64,000 nucleotides of DNA, taken from Coenobita brevimanus (taxonomy: Eukaryota > Arthropoda > Malacostraca > Decapoda > Coenobitidae). Below the pieces are notes generated by a model that was not told the DNA's origin, did not search any database, and was given only the letters and a program-made list of their open reading frames with translations. The position numbers and the translations under genes are program-made. This document shows, piece by piece, positions 45,076 to 56,829 of the stretch (its first letter is position 1; each line of letters opens with the position of its first letter). The DNA is taken from positions 16,857,109 to 16,921,108 of the forward strand of contig CM064670.1 of assembly GCA_032717465.1 (NCBI GenBank), read 5' to 3'.

Positions 45076-45997
45076 TATATGTGACAGATAACAACACCTA
45101 ATTGCAGTCCCACCAACTAATAATGAATGACCAGTGATTCGTGCCATTGCCTATCACTTATTTGTCACTCGGCTAGTTGCCATAATTCACTGGGGGAAGC
45201 AAAACCATGTGCCAGTGCACTGCAGCAGGGGCAAGATTATGGTTATATGACCCGCACACCATCGGTGTTTTTGTATATACATTACGACCAGATATACGCC
45301 AGTCATCCCCACACATAATTACAAGCAGCATCATGTCATTTCTTCCTTCAGCCTGATTGATTTGATGTGCATCACATCCAACATTTTGATGCAGAGTCAT
45401 AACACGGGTGGAACCTTAGCTTACATACTGCATATCACCCTCATATCAAAAAAGAGCTCTTAGCTGGACATCATTGTCATCGAGAACCCTCAGAACTTGT
45501 CAATCAAGACTGAAATCATAATTCAGTGCTGCTTGGATTTATTGACATAAAAGGTATTGTGCATACAGACTTCTCCTGAGTATGCTACTGTTAACTGAGA
45601 TTTGTGCTTGAAAATTTTAAATCGTTTGTGTGAGGCAGTGAGAAACAAACGCAGTACGAAGTGGAGTGATTGTTGGCAACATCACTGATGGGATACAGCG
45701 TGAAACGACGAGCGTCCTGAAGAGTCAGGATAAGAGTTCAGTGATGTTTTCATCAGCAGTATTGGAACAAGTCTGTGGATGTAGACGGAGAGTACACTGA
45801 AGATGATAACTGAAGTGTGTGGCTTATGCTCAGTCTAGCTTTGTTTTACCACCCATAATCAAAACTGTCAACGTCTCATACATATGTAAAATGGAATGGT
45901 CGCCGACTAGCCAGCCCAAGACAACACGCAGTTTTTGTCTGATATGAGTTTCTTGTTATTAAGCACAATATGATCTGTATTTCAATTGCGAATGGTA

Positions 45998-45998
<1 letters not shown>

Positions 45999-46071
<73 letters not shown>

Positions 46072-46160
46072 TATATAGATAGATATAGATATAGATATAG
46101 ATAGATAGATATGTAGATATATATAGATAGATATATAGATATATATAGATATATAAATAT
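45999..46160. repeat. (TA)n followed by (TAGA)n microsatellite
   Basis: About 70 bp of TA, then about 85 bp of TAGATA/GATATA units. Tyr/Ile/Ser frames here are artefacts. Confidence 0.97.
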
Positions 46161-46559
46161 AAGCGCAAAAGTGATAATTAGCGAGAGAGAAGAGCATACA
46201 ATGTCGTGGTCAGAAATTATCCAACCCATGCCACCATCGCTGGACTGTACATATTAAGAGTAAGGATAGTATGCAGTACTGAAACATTTATATAAAAAAA
46301 TAATGTGGTCTCTGCTTAATAATTGTTAACAATAATCAAGATATGTTGAGATCTAAAATGAAAATAAGTGTGTTGCTGAGTCTGGTGTCTTCAGTAAGGC
46401 CAACGTCAATAGTCTGATGGTAATGCTAAATGGCAATTTTAAAGCTTAACGCAATCAGGCATCAAGAGACAGGTGAGGGGTTCACTTCCACCAGCTGTGT
46501 ACACGGCCACAGTTGTAAAGAAGGTCTTAAAACTAAAGGCCACAGCACAGAACATGACA

Positions 46560-47340
46560 CGAAGAAATCAGCATGAAATGGGAACCGGTTATCAAAAGGA
46601 TGGATGAGCTACGCCAAGTGTAGAGAGAGGACCAAACGCAGTATCATATGCATCTATTCGCCATTATCGTCATGGTGGATGAGGCCAGCAAGTTGTGCGA
46701 AGACCTGAAGCAGCGGAAGGGAACAGTCAGTGGCCACCTAGGAGTTGTTTCTAAAAGCTGGCTTAAGTTTGTTTTAGTGCTTTGAAACTCGAACCCACCT
46801 GTGTAGGCGTCGGTGACGCATTCTTTTCATATATACCTAATCCCAGCAGTACGAAAAATCTATCCTAAAGTGCATAAAATCGTGTAGATTTAAAGAATAA
46901 AATAAAGAATACGTCACCAGACTGCAAACTGACGTGGTTAAAGTCGAGGGGAAAGCAATGAATGCTAATGAACAGGATGCTGGAGACTTTCTCGATATGT
47001 TCCGGAAAAGTAGCATCATGGAGGCTGTGAATGACACCGCTGCTCAGTGGAAAACAGTGATTGAAGAGACTTTCGATGGTGTTGGCTTGCGCTGCGACAG
47101 GAGTTTGTGCATTCCGTTGTCGGATTCAGTAATACAGTATATCGAACGTGCACCAAAATTTTTTCGAGTTTCGAAGCAGGTTCGCCTCAAGGTTGATCAG
47201 AACAATGTTCTGGAGCGCCACAAGAGTCCTATTGAAGAGTTTAACAACAGGTCCCTGTTCATTCTAGAACAGCAGACTTGGAAAAGGCACAGGAAGAAAG
47301 GTGGAGCATTGAACCCCTTAAAGGCTTCATAGTCAGCCTG
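46560..47340 (+). pseudogene. Tigger/pogo-type transposase relic, catalytic core missing
   Basis: The region 46650-46775 gives EASKLCEDLKQRKG and SKSWLKF, reminiscent of the second DNA-binding domain in Tigger/CENPB proteins. Frame 46934-47332 gives DFLDMFRKSSIMEAVNDTAA and QWKTVIEETFDGV, then VLERHKSPIEEFNNRSLFIL and EQQ, which parallels the Tigger C-terminal tail (aW..v...T, then E.h...l....L.eLE.Q). The DDE core expected between them is absent, replaced by unrelated sequence at about 46780-46930. A host gene is the alternative, but no splice structure supports it. Confidence 0.42.
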
Positions 47341-48068
47341 CTGCAGTAAGCTGCCGTAGTGATGGATGAAGCTGTCGATTTCTAGGCTGAGAATAACCTA
47401 TAACCAGTAAGAAGTGGTGTGGTGAAGCATGATTTTTTTTTTTTTTTTTTTTTTTAACGTTATATAGTTACTGCAGTAAAGAAGGGAGGGGGGGCAAGCA
47501 ACGAACTATCCAGAGCTGAAGATAATGCCAATGCTGCAAGAGAAACTGCCATCACCTCACCCATCCACGTCTGACAACACGTTAAGTTTGTTGCAGGTAC
47601 AGAACTTGTTCACATCATTGATTTTGCCCACAGCCTTCATGATGCTGTTGCCGTCTAGCAATGATCAAACTTCATTATCGTTACTGATCCAGGATCAGGG
47701 TCCCCTCTAGCTGAGTAACATTTGTGGGAGAAGAGTGAGTGAGTGAGTCAGTAACCACCTGGCAACAGCCTTCCTTCCACCTTGGGGAGGACTTTCCAGC
47801 GACAACCTGGACGGTTACTTGAATGTGGTGACTGTTGATGATGATGATTAATGTTTTATGATACTTATCCTGTGGCTAAGAGTGACATTATATGGTGCTT
47901 GTTGTTATGAATGTCATTGGAAGTTTTTTTTTTTTTCTTAGACTAAACAAAAGTATTCCTCCAAAAGACAAACCTAGAGATCACCAGCGACTTACTACAG
48001 TCAGGTCCATGTTTCTGCATGCTTATGAAATCTGCGCACATGGAGTGAGAACGGGTGTTATGTTTTCA
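47341..48068. other. Intron 2 DNA, nothing recognised
   Basis: Holds a poly-T run at 47432-47455 and a short GAGT repeat near 47732-47748. No gene, RNA or element recognised. Confidence 0.5.

Positions 48069-48124
<56 letters not shown>
48069..48124. repeat. (TG)n microsatellite
   Basis: About 28 TG units at the start of the following tandem array. Confidence 0.97.
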
Positions 48125-48125
<1 letters not shown>

Positions 48126-49074
48126 CCCCAAATACTCAAACAGTCTGTATCCAATTTTGCCAAAATTGATCAAAGTGTTTATGGTTGGACAACGAGGATA
48201 CCTGTTGCTATAGAGAACAATAAGTCAAAAGTCAAGGTCACAGGGCTAGGCCAAACGTTCACCTTGCAAAATCAGCTTGGAGTTTCTATCCGCTTTTGAC
48301 AGAACTTAGAGTAAAGGTTGAGGATAAGGCAAGATTGAAGTGGTTCAGTTTTGAGAGCTGTTGCTCAAAGGTCAAGGATATAGGGCAAGGTAAAAATAAG
48401 AAAAATGCACGAGCGCCCATGTTCATTTTCAAAATTTCTCAGTTTTAATCGTGTTTCTACCAAACTTGGTGGAATGGTTGAGGGTCAGACAAGGAGTAAA
48501 TCTGTTGTTTCTGAGAACAATGCATCATAGGTCAAGGATACCGGATAAGTCCAACTTGCAGAGGTCATCCAGTTTAAAAAACTTTGTGGAAGAAATGAGA
48601 ACCATGCAAGAATGAAAGGCTGATTTCGAAGACAGTCAGAGGTAAGTAATGGAAAAAAGTCCTATTCTAGGGTTACAGGTTAAAGTGAACGCAAACAGTT
48701 TGTTCTTAATTGAACCAAACTTTGTAGATTCGTTAAAGATCAGGCAAGAACGAAGAGATCCAGTTTTGAGAACAGTCATTCAAAGGTCAGCATAAAGAGC
48801 CAGTTCCAAGTCTGAGACATATGTCTTCGTAATGTTGTTGATGCTGTTGAGTTACCTCAGTCTGTGACCAAGCAGACCCATAAACCGCAGGCAAGCAACT
48901 GTCCCTGCAGTGCTGTCTGTTCCCATCTGGTACACGAGGGTTCATTACAACATTGCGGGGTACAATGTGGAGGTTTGGTTCCAGGATGGCTACTGCATTT
49001 GTGTGTCTCCATGTAGTTAACAGGGGCACTATACTTGGCTCAACGTCATCCCGTTATTTGGTTATATTATTAAC
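48125..49074 (+). repeat. Tandem array of CAAGGTCANAGGGC-type units
   Basis: Four or five diverged units of roughly 115-150 bp to about 48800, each with CCAAACTTGGT or TTTGCCAAAATTGAT, a GGTTGAGG..CAAG segment, GAACAATNNNTCAAAGGTCAAGG and ATAGGGCAAG. A further part at 49310-49600 (GGTCACAGGGCAAAGTCC) is probably the same family, separated by the hairpin repeat. 48801-49074 is unrecognised. Confidence 0.6.
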
Positions 49075-49290
49075 AACCAGCATTGTAAATGGTTTCCTGG
49101 GTTACAAGAAACCACTGGGCTAGTCACTCAGTGTAGAACCACCTGAAGTAGAAAGAAGAGTAATAAAAATGACAAGGATGATGGAAGAAATATGAAGAGA
49201 AGAAGACATACAGAAAAAAGAATGATAAAGGTGAGTGAAAAAGTAGGAGCACTACATCAAGCGAATGGACATTCCACCATGTGCCTTTGT
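49075..49290 (-). repeat. Hairpin-bearing interspersed repeat, copy 4
   Basis: It has AAATGGTTTCCTGGGTTACAAGAAACCA (imperfect stem, 49089-49116), then GTCACTCAGTGTAGAACCACC, then GCACTACATC. Same orientation as copies 2 and 3 but more diverged and without the SINE part. It is inserted within or beside the 48-49.6 kb array. Confidence 0.65.
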
Positions 49291-49639
49291 GTGAACAAAA
49301 TAAATAGAAGAAATTTGACGCTTTAGATTAAACGTGAAGGATGAATGAAGGGTCACCCAAGGGGTTGATTTCTTGTTTTAAAGAACAATAGCCCAAGGGT
49401 CTAGGTCATATGGTAAGGGCAAATTAACCAGTTTTTATCCAATGTAGACATTACTTTGTGGAAGAGTTCAAGGTAAAACAAAGACGAAGAGACTTGATTT
49501 TTAGAACAATTAGTCGGACAAACATGAAGTAATTCGATTTTAGAGAAATACCTCGAAAGTAATGGTCACAGGGCAAAGTCCTAGACCAGCGGGTTGGTGC
49601 TGGTATTGCTCTCACTAAGTGCTCTTTGTTATGTCTCCT

Positions 49640-50330
49640 CCCACCTGTGATGGAAGAGGCGTTAAGTGATTGGTCTGTCCATCTTTGCATGTGTGGGTGT
49701 GTGTCCATAACACTATTGTGTGTGCGATATCTCCTGAACCCATCAGTGGATTTTTACCAAACTTTTGTCAGTGATGGGGTACTGGTATGAGGAGATGATG
49801 AACTGATAAGGTCACCAAGGACAACTGGTCAAAGGTAAGTTCATATTGGGTCGACCTAGCTTATCCTTGTGGGCGTGCATCCGTAACACTATTGTGGGTG
49901 CAGTACCTCATGAACTCATTGAGATTCCAACAAAACTTTTGTTAGTGATGCAGTATGAGGATATGATGAACTGATGAGGTCAGCTAGGTCAAAGGTTCAA
50001 ATATCAAGGTCAGGTGGGGTTGACGTAGTTTGTCTTTGTGGGGGCATTATCTCCTAAACCCCTCAACAACAGATCTCAACCAAACTTTTGTCAGTGATAC
50101 AGTATGAAGGGATGATGAACTGATTAGGTCAGCAATGTCAGTGGGTCAAAGGTCAAGGTGATATGGGGTCGACTTAGTTTAACCTTGTGGATGCGATATC
50201 TCCTGAACCCCTGGACGGATTTTGACCAAACTTTTGTCAGTAATACAGTATATAGGGACAATGAAGTGATCAGGTCAGCAAGTTCATGGAGGTGAATGGC
50301 GAGTCAGTGTGCAAGGCTTCCGGAGGCATA
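49640..50330 (-). repeat. Four-unit tandem array, reverse complement of the 44-45 kb family
   Basis: Units contain CGATATCTCCTGAACCC, CCAAACTTTTGTCAGTGAT, ACAGTATGA, GATGATGAACTGAT and AGGTCA, the reverse complement of the 44230-45075 units, spaced about 140-160 bp. It ends GGCTTCCGGAGGCATACCG. Both arrays lie in intron 2 of the SMYD gene, in opposite orientation. 50331-50899 shows nothing else apart from the acceptor tract. Confidence 0.85.
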
Positions 50331-50899
50331 CCGAATGACGTTTTGTGTTGACAGCTCAAAGGCCCGAGTTCGCGGCGTTAAGTTATATGAATTTTCTTTT
50401 GTTGAGCTGTTTCTGTTTTTTAGTGATAATGCCTAATTATCTTTTTCTGAGTAGTTGGAACCTAACTGATATTTTGGAACAGCTCGAATATTCCAATCCA
50501 GCCAACTTAGACGATTTTACTCAGCTAAGAGTTTGTCAGAGGGGCCTGAAAATGGGACAAAATAATATTTTTCTGTTCCAGTTGCTTGTAGACGATTTTC
50601 TTTGCTTTGAGTGAGACGTGGTAATCTGAGTGTTAATTAGCTTATGACCTGTGACCATATTCCTGATGCTGGTGTTCCTTTAGAGGTTATTCGCCGCACC
50701 ATGTCAAAATAATTTATGAAATAAGACACAGAAATCAACACATTTGTAGAGAACTCTACAGGATTTTACTGTAGCTAACATTAAATAAAAAACAGAATTG
50801 GAACAGTTTTATCAAATACGTATTATGTAAACAGCAGAGGCCGTGTGTACAGCTAGTGTTCTGTTGAGTATAACTAATTATTTCCATATTTCCTCACAG

Positions 50900-51538
50900 G
50901 ACAACGTTCCCAAGACTGAAGTTATTGGCTGTGGCCTGTTTCCAACCCTGAATCTTGCCAATCATTCATGTAAGCCATCATGTTCTGTATTTCCTTGGCG
51001 CAACACAATGGTCTTGAGGGCTGTGCGGTTCATTCCTGCTGGTGCTGACATCACAATCAGTTATTATCATGAATACAGTCATGCCAGTTTGTCGTCTAGG
51101 AAGGATAACTTGATGGAGCATTTCTATTTCCTGTGCACATGTGAGGCCTGTAATAACAAGTGGCCAGTTATGTCTGACGTGGACAATCCAGTGTTGCCCC
51201 CAATACATCTCAAGTGTGTCAAATGCTCACAGGCTATAGATCCCAACACGAAGGAATGTTTGAAATGTGATCTTTTGTATGACAAGCGCATGCCTGTGGC
51301 CTGTAGCCTCCATCTGACCACCTACAACTACAGCTACATGAAGGATGAAATTGAAAAGGCAGTCATGAAGTTCAATATCGCTTTTACGAACTGCTCGACA
51401 AGAAATAACTTTGCTGAGAAGGATGTGAAGGCCATTACCTCCCTAACAGAACTGATCTGCAAGTATGTAGTGGAACCTCACCCAGTATTTGATATGTCTA
51501 GATATTGGTTAGAATTGGCCATGTTGACAAACTGTTAG
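50900..51538 (+). CDS. SMYD4: SMYD4-like SET/MYND protein, exon with SET core
   Basis: A strong acceptor (ATTTCCATATTTCCTCACAG) enters in phase 0. DNVPKTEVIGCGLFPTLNLA is followed by NHSCKPS, the cofactor-binding NHSC motif of SET domains. Then come VLRAVRFIPAGADITISYYH, the catalytic-side GxDITxSYY segment, and YFLCTCEACNNKW, the post-SET cysteines. Two further CxxC pairs, CVKCSQAID and CLKCDL, follow, then a helical C-terminal part. The frame ends at TAG 51536-51538, but TA|GTAAAT at 51538 is a plausible donor, so the exon may instead end at 51537 and continue downstream. The usual Asn of NHSCxPN is Ser here. SET proteins transfer methyl from S-adenosylmethionine to lysine. Confidence 0.87.
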   Translation, partial: DNVPKTEVIGCGLFPTLNLANHSCKPSCSVFPWRNTMVLRAVRFIPAGADITISYYHEYSHASLSSRKDNLMEHFYFLCTCEACNNKWPVMSDVDNPVLPPIHLKCVKCSQAIDPNTKECLKCDLLYDKRMPVACSLHLTTYNYSYMKDEIEKAVMKFNIAFTNCSTRNNFAEKDVKAITSLTELICKYVVEPHPVFDMSRYWLELAMLTNC

Positions 51539-52074
51539 TAAATGCCAGCTGGGTTATCACTTACATCTGATGACTCAAGATTTATTGTAATCAGAATAGC
51601 CCTGACCCTCAACTCCTTGAATCAGATGATGTATTTTTAATGTTCTCGAAGTGACATTTTTTCCCCTCGATTTCTTGTTCTTGTCACTGTTGGTTTTCAA
51701 GCCTTACGACTTTATTGTCTGATTGACCAAAAACTTACTATGGGTGTACAGTCTCACCAAAACGTACCCAATCAATTCAGCAAGACGGATGTGAAAATGA
51801 GCAGAGCGTAGCGTGTCATCTCAGAATGATTGCTATGTCTGACTCTGGAATGAGGAGCTCTGACGCCATTACACTAGTATTTGATCCGCTGGTGTATGGT
51901 GCAGTTACCATTAATGACAGAGATACATACAGGGGGAGCTGTTTTCAGATTCTTCGGTCAAGTTTTTCAAAATGCACGGTGCTGATAACGTCCTGGTACT
52001 TGTTAGTCAGAGTCAGAGAGTATACCTGGCCTTGGTATCTTGAGTCCAATTTTGTTAGATTATCAGTATGTCTC

Positions 52075-52121
<47 letters not shown>

Positions 52122-53109
52122 TACTACTACTATTATTACTATTATTGTCACAAAAGTGTCCAGCTTACGGATGCGGAGCCACTAAACGCCAAAACAGTTA
52201 CCCCAACTAGAGAGGTACGTAACATTTGGCTTGAGCAAAATGTATGAATCAAACCGAGCCAATACTTTAGGCATACTTTAAAATACTGTGCTCAGCTTGC
52301 TGGCCTGTTTCTTCTTTGATTTTGTATCTGTGAGTTAGAAATACAAACATACATATAAAAAGATACAAAATGCAAATTTCGGAATAAGTCATACATTTTC
52401 ATGCAGCTGTTGCCCTTAGAGTATTGGTTTGGTTTGTTCTTACCATCTGCAGAAATTTTTTTTTCTGCTTAATAGAGACTTTTTCTAAACAGCGGGGTTA
52501 GATCATTCGTGGCCTTAACACCTTCACTGCAACAAATGATCCCCAAGTTGAGTAGTCGTCTGTAGGTAGCAATAAGACTAGTCGTCTGCGGGTGGGAGTA
52601 ATAAACCAAATAGATACGTCATTAGAATGAGCATTATATTTTTTACTGGTTTTGCTGGGCTTTTCGCACAAAATGAGCATTCTCAAATATAGCACTGCCT
52701 ATACATTTATTTTCTTTAATATTTCTTTGAAGTAAATTACTTTTTTACTTGTTTTCCTGAAATAGGCCTACGTGTCTTATTTTGTCTATTTTGTCTTAGT
52801 TGTTTTAACCCCTTCACCCATATGACGTAGTCAGAATTTTATTTTTACTACTTCCGCGGTGTTTCATTTACTTTATTCTCTTCAGTCCGATTACGCAATA
52901 TTTATTCTGTCTACAGACGATTTTATTTAATCTAAAAAGGATTAGCAATAATTAAGGGGTTATTTAAGGCTATATCTAACCCCTCCTGCTTCAAAACTTT
53001 ATCCTAAAGTGAACAAAGTAATCTAGAGCTATCAATAAAATAAAGATACACAGGAGCTGATCATAAGTTTATTTGTGTACATTACCTCTGCCTTGGAGAG
53101 GAAATGCAA
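51539..53109 (+). other. 3' flank or next intron of the SMYD gene
   Basis: No further SMYD exon recognised. An (ATT)n microsatellite with (ACT)n units lies at 52076-52145. AATAAAATAAAG near 53035 could serve as a polyadenylation signal if the gene ends at 51538, but that would imply a ~1.5-kb 3' UTR. Confidence 0.45.
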
Positions 53110-56100
53110 GTCTATCTATCCATCTATAGCCCGACACCCTAATCCCGCAAAGGGTGGCCGCAGACAAAACGCCTCCAAGTCGCTCTCACCCACCATTTGA
53201 CTACCCTCCCCTCCCTCATATACCTCTCAACTCCATCCCCCCACCTCATCCTCGGTCTATCCCTCCCTCTCCCTCCCTCCACCTCACCTACATACACCCT
53301 CTTACTCAGTCTTTCATTCTCCATTCTCTTCACATGTCCAAACCACCTCAGTGTATTTCTCCTAATCTTCTCAGCCACATCCACATCCACCCCACAACGT
53401 TCCTTCACTTCTTCATTCGTCAACCTGTCCTTCCACGTCACTCCACATGCTCCTCTCAAGTAACTCATTTCCACTGCGCTCACTCTTGACTTGTTCCCCT
53501 CTTTCAAGGTCCACGCCTCGCTTTCATACGTCAGGGTAGGAATCACAATACTATCACGCAGTGACTTCTTAACTTCCATACTCACCTCCCTATTCTTATC
53601 ATTGCTTTCAGTGTACCAACAATCTTCCTTCCCTGCTGTACCCTTTCACGCACTTCCCCAAAGTTCCATCCTTACTCATCACACTACCCAAGTACTTGAA
53701 TGCACTCACATTCTCCATATCCTCACCATCCAACCTCACTGCACACTCTGTGACTTCATTCCTCTCAAACACCATAACTTTACTTTTGTTTACATTAACT
53801 TTCAGATTCCTCCTCCTACACACTGTCCCAAATTCATTCACCAAACCTTGCAACTCCCATTCATCTTCACTCAACAATACTGTATCATCAGCAAACAGCA
53901 ACACCGGAATCTTCCAAATCGCACCCTCATTCATTAGAGTCACCCCCACATCCACTGCCTTACCTTGCACCTCCTTTACAACCCCATCCATGTATATATT
54001 AAACAGCCATGGAGACATCACACAACCCTGTTTCAGTCCCACATTGAGATCACTCGGCTCACCATCCACTCGCACCGTAGCCCTAGCTCCCTCGTACATA
54101 CTCTTCACAGCACTTAACAGTTCCCCCTCCACTCCATATATTCTTAATACCTTCCACATACCTTGCCTATCTATTCTGTCATAAGCTTTCTCCAAGTCCA
54201 TGAAGGCTGCATACACTTTCTTTCCCTTCTGTAGATACTTGTCCACTAAATATCTTAGAACAAATATCTGATCTACACACCCTTTTCCCTTCCTAAATCC
54301 CCCTTGTTCTTCTCCAACTAGCTCCTCTGTCATATACTCAACCCTATCAATGAGTATTCTACCATATATTTTTCCAGTCACACTAAGAAGGCAAATACCC
54401 CTATGGTTACCACATACTTCTCTCTCCCCTTTTCCTTTGTATAAAGGAACATTTATACCTGATTTCCAGTCCTCTGGAACCCTTCCCTCTTCCCAAGCCA
54501 ATCTACACAACTTCCATATCCACTCCACAACAATCTCACCCCCATACCTAAGCATTTCACCACACACTCCATCAATTCCTGGGGCCTTTCCCAACTTAAT
54601 CTTCTTCATCACTTCCACTACTTCCGCACTACTGATCTCTTCCTCCCTCCTCTCATCTCTTCTTCTCCCAGCATTCCCCAACCACTTATACTCGCACTGC
54701 TCTCACTCTCTACATTCAACAAATCCTCAAAGTGCTCCTTCCATCTCCTCAATTTCTCTCTTTTCTCCACCAACAATCTATTATTCCTGTCTTTCACTCC
54801 CCTACTATTTCCCCTTTCGCACTGCCTTTCTTTACCTCCTTCCAAAACAATTTCTTACTGTCCCTCCATTTCACACTCAGATTCCTCCCAAACTCTTCAT
54901 CCACTTTCTTCTTACTCTCCTTCACCAGTCTCTTAACCTCCCTTCTGCTCACATATACCTCTCTCTTCTCTTTCTCATCTTCTCCCCTACCTCTACTCGC
55001 TAACCATTCACTATATGCCTTCTTTTGTTCCACAGCTCGTTTCACCTCATCATTCCACCATACTGTCCCTTGCACACCCTTGCATCTCCTCCTCACTCCA
55101 CAAACCGCCTCACACGCTGCGCCTATCTCTTCCGTGAATATCTTACATATGTCTTCCACCCCTTCCATCTGCTCTAGCTCATACCTTCCCAATCTTTCTT
55201 CCACTATGCTCTTATATTCTGTCATTTTCTCACTATCTTGCAATTTCTCCACTCTTCTCACAGGAGCTGCTTCCTCCTGTCTTCCCCTTCGTCTCCTCAA
55301 CCACATTCTTTGCAGCTCTACCTTGGCCATCACTAAGTAATGGTCCGAGACTCCATTCCCCCACCCTCTCCACACGCTTGCATCCAACAGTTGTCTTCTC
55401 ATTCGCTCATCCACACACAAGTAGTCTATCATTGCCTTTCGTTCAACAAGTTCACCATCCATCCTTCTCAATACCCTCCATGTATACCGGTGGATCATCT
55501 TATGATGAAAGTAGGTGTTGGCTATTGCCAACCCCTTACAAGCACAGATGTCCACCAAGGCACTACCATTCCCATCTACTTCAGTTGGCACATCCCACTG
55601 ATCAACCACTCCATCCACTCGTACATTCCCAACTTTGCCATTCATGTCTCCAATCAACAGCATTCTTCTCGCGCCTCTCAAACTTGTCCATAAATGTTTC
55701 TACTCTCGCCCAAAATTCATCTTTCACTCTTGCCACTCGATCTTCTGTCGGGGCATACACACATACAATCGCCCACGCTTGTATACCTACTTTTATCCTC
55801 ACCCATACAATCCTTGCAACCACTGTTCCATACTCTCTTATATTCTCCTTCCACTTCTTGCTTATCATCAGACATACTCCCTCTCTTGCCTTCTCATTCC
55901 CATTGACTTCCGCACAAATACCTAAACTATATTCCCATTCTCTCACCCTTTCACCTTTCATTTAGTTTCAGTCAATCCACATGTATCCACTTTTGCATCC
56001 TCAAGCACCTGAACAATCTCTCTCTCTTTCACTTCATCATTCACTCCTCTCACGTTCCTTGTTCCCACCCTAAGAATGTCCTTTGTCCGTTCCTTAGTCA

Positions 56101-56270
56101 TCAACTTATGGTCCGTCCGGGTCCGAGGCGCTTTATTCGCTTTTTTAGTTAGTTCTTTTTACGGGGTGGGGCACTAACCCACTACCAACCCTTTTAGTCG
56201 CGTCGTACGACAAGCAGGGATACTGGGGGAGTATTCTTGAAACCCCCCTACTCCCAGGGGTAGGGGTATT
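53110..56270 (-). mobile_element. RTE family A, full-length or nearly so (minus strand)
   Basis: This is the most complete copy. On the minus strand the 5' region starts near 56270 with a small hairpin (CCCCTAC..GTAGGGG) and contains TGCTTGTCGTACGACGCGAC and GGGTTGGTAGTGGGTTAGTG, matching the 5' region of the copy at 20385. The coding region follows (about 56080-53139), then the family 3' block GTGGCCACCC and a TCTATCTATCCATCTAT tail at 53110-53126 on the + strand. It lies downstream of the last recognised SMYD exon, antisense to the gene. Confidence 0.9.
53139..56080 (-). pseudogene. RTE family A endonuclease-reverse transcriptase, frameshifted
   Basis: In minus-strand order: RNVRGVNDEVKEREIVQVLE (about 56075), REYGTVVARIVWVRIKVGIQ, VCVYAPTEDR, LLIGDMNGKVGN (about 55650), HKMIHRYTWRVLRRMDGE and GVSDHYLVMAKVEL, the APE endonuclease. 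Then WKEVKKG and the RT: KLGKAPGIDGVCGEMLR, NHRGICLLSVTGKIYGRIL, EEQGGFRKGKGCVDQIFVLR, MDLEKAYDRIDRQGMWKVLR, KQGCVMSPWLFNIYMDGVV and VLLFADDTVLLSEDEWELQ. The C-terminal part has MSYLRGACGVTWKDRL, RWFGHVKRMENERL and FVCGHPLRD. Frames change near 55970, 55660, 54820, 54650 and 53595. The RT frame 53608-54681 is open throughout with an intact FADD motif, so this copy is comparatively young. Confidence 0.9.
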
Positions 56271-56394
56271 ACCATTATGTTCCACTATTTTAGCAATGAT
56301 TGTTTTTAGTATGTATACAGTTTTACTTAGATATTATATAATTATAGCTTTTCCTATTAATGTACTGTACATAGTTACGATGTAGTGCTACTGT

Positions 56395-56490
56395 CAGATG
56401 ACTTTGCACTGAATGACAAGAAAAACTGTTTCTTGTATTCCAGAAAGCCATTTACTTTGTTGGCTGGTAACCCTATAATTCTATGCTGAA
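56395..56490 (+). repeat. Hairpin-bearing interspersed repeat, copy 5 (short)
   Basis: CACTGAATGACAAG, a decayed hairpin (AAACTGTTTCTTG..CCAGAAAGCCATTT), and GGCTGGTAACCCTATAA follow the order of copy 1. The most diverged and shortest copy. 56491-56829 shows nothing else. Confidence 0.5.
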
Positions 56491-56829
56491 GTGGGTAACA
56501 GGGTTCCTACTTAGGGTGTTCCAAAAGGGTTTACATTCAAGGGGTGGTAGGGATGAGAGGATTGCCCTCAATGTCTGCACGAAGTAGCTTTAGCCCCGTG
56601 CCGGTACGCTTCTGATGGGGCAAAAAAGGAATGATTTAGAGAATGGTGGTCTTATTTAACAGAAGATATGTATTACTGAAATGGCTTTGTGTAATTATAT
56701 TGGTGTTTGTTGGTGAGAAATGTGATTTTCTTCTCACAGTTAGTGTAACCTCAACAAAGAATCAAATATTTCAGTTGCAACTCTGTAACAATCCTTCCTC
56801 CCAGGACACATCATCATGCCTCGTAAACC

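Noticed and set aside
44230..50330. CRISPR-like regular repeats
   Set aside because: Units are 130-170 bp, diverged and without short identical repeats plus unique spacers; eukaryotic context.
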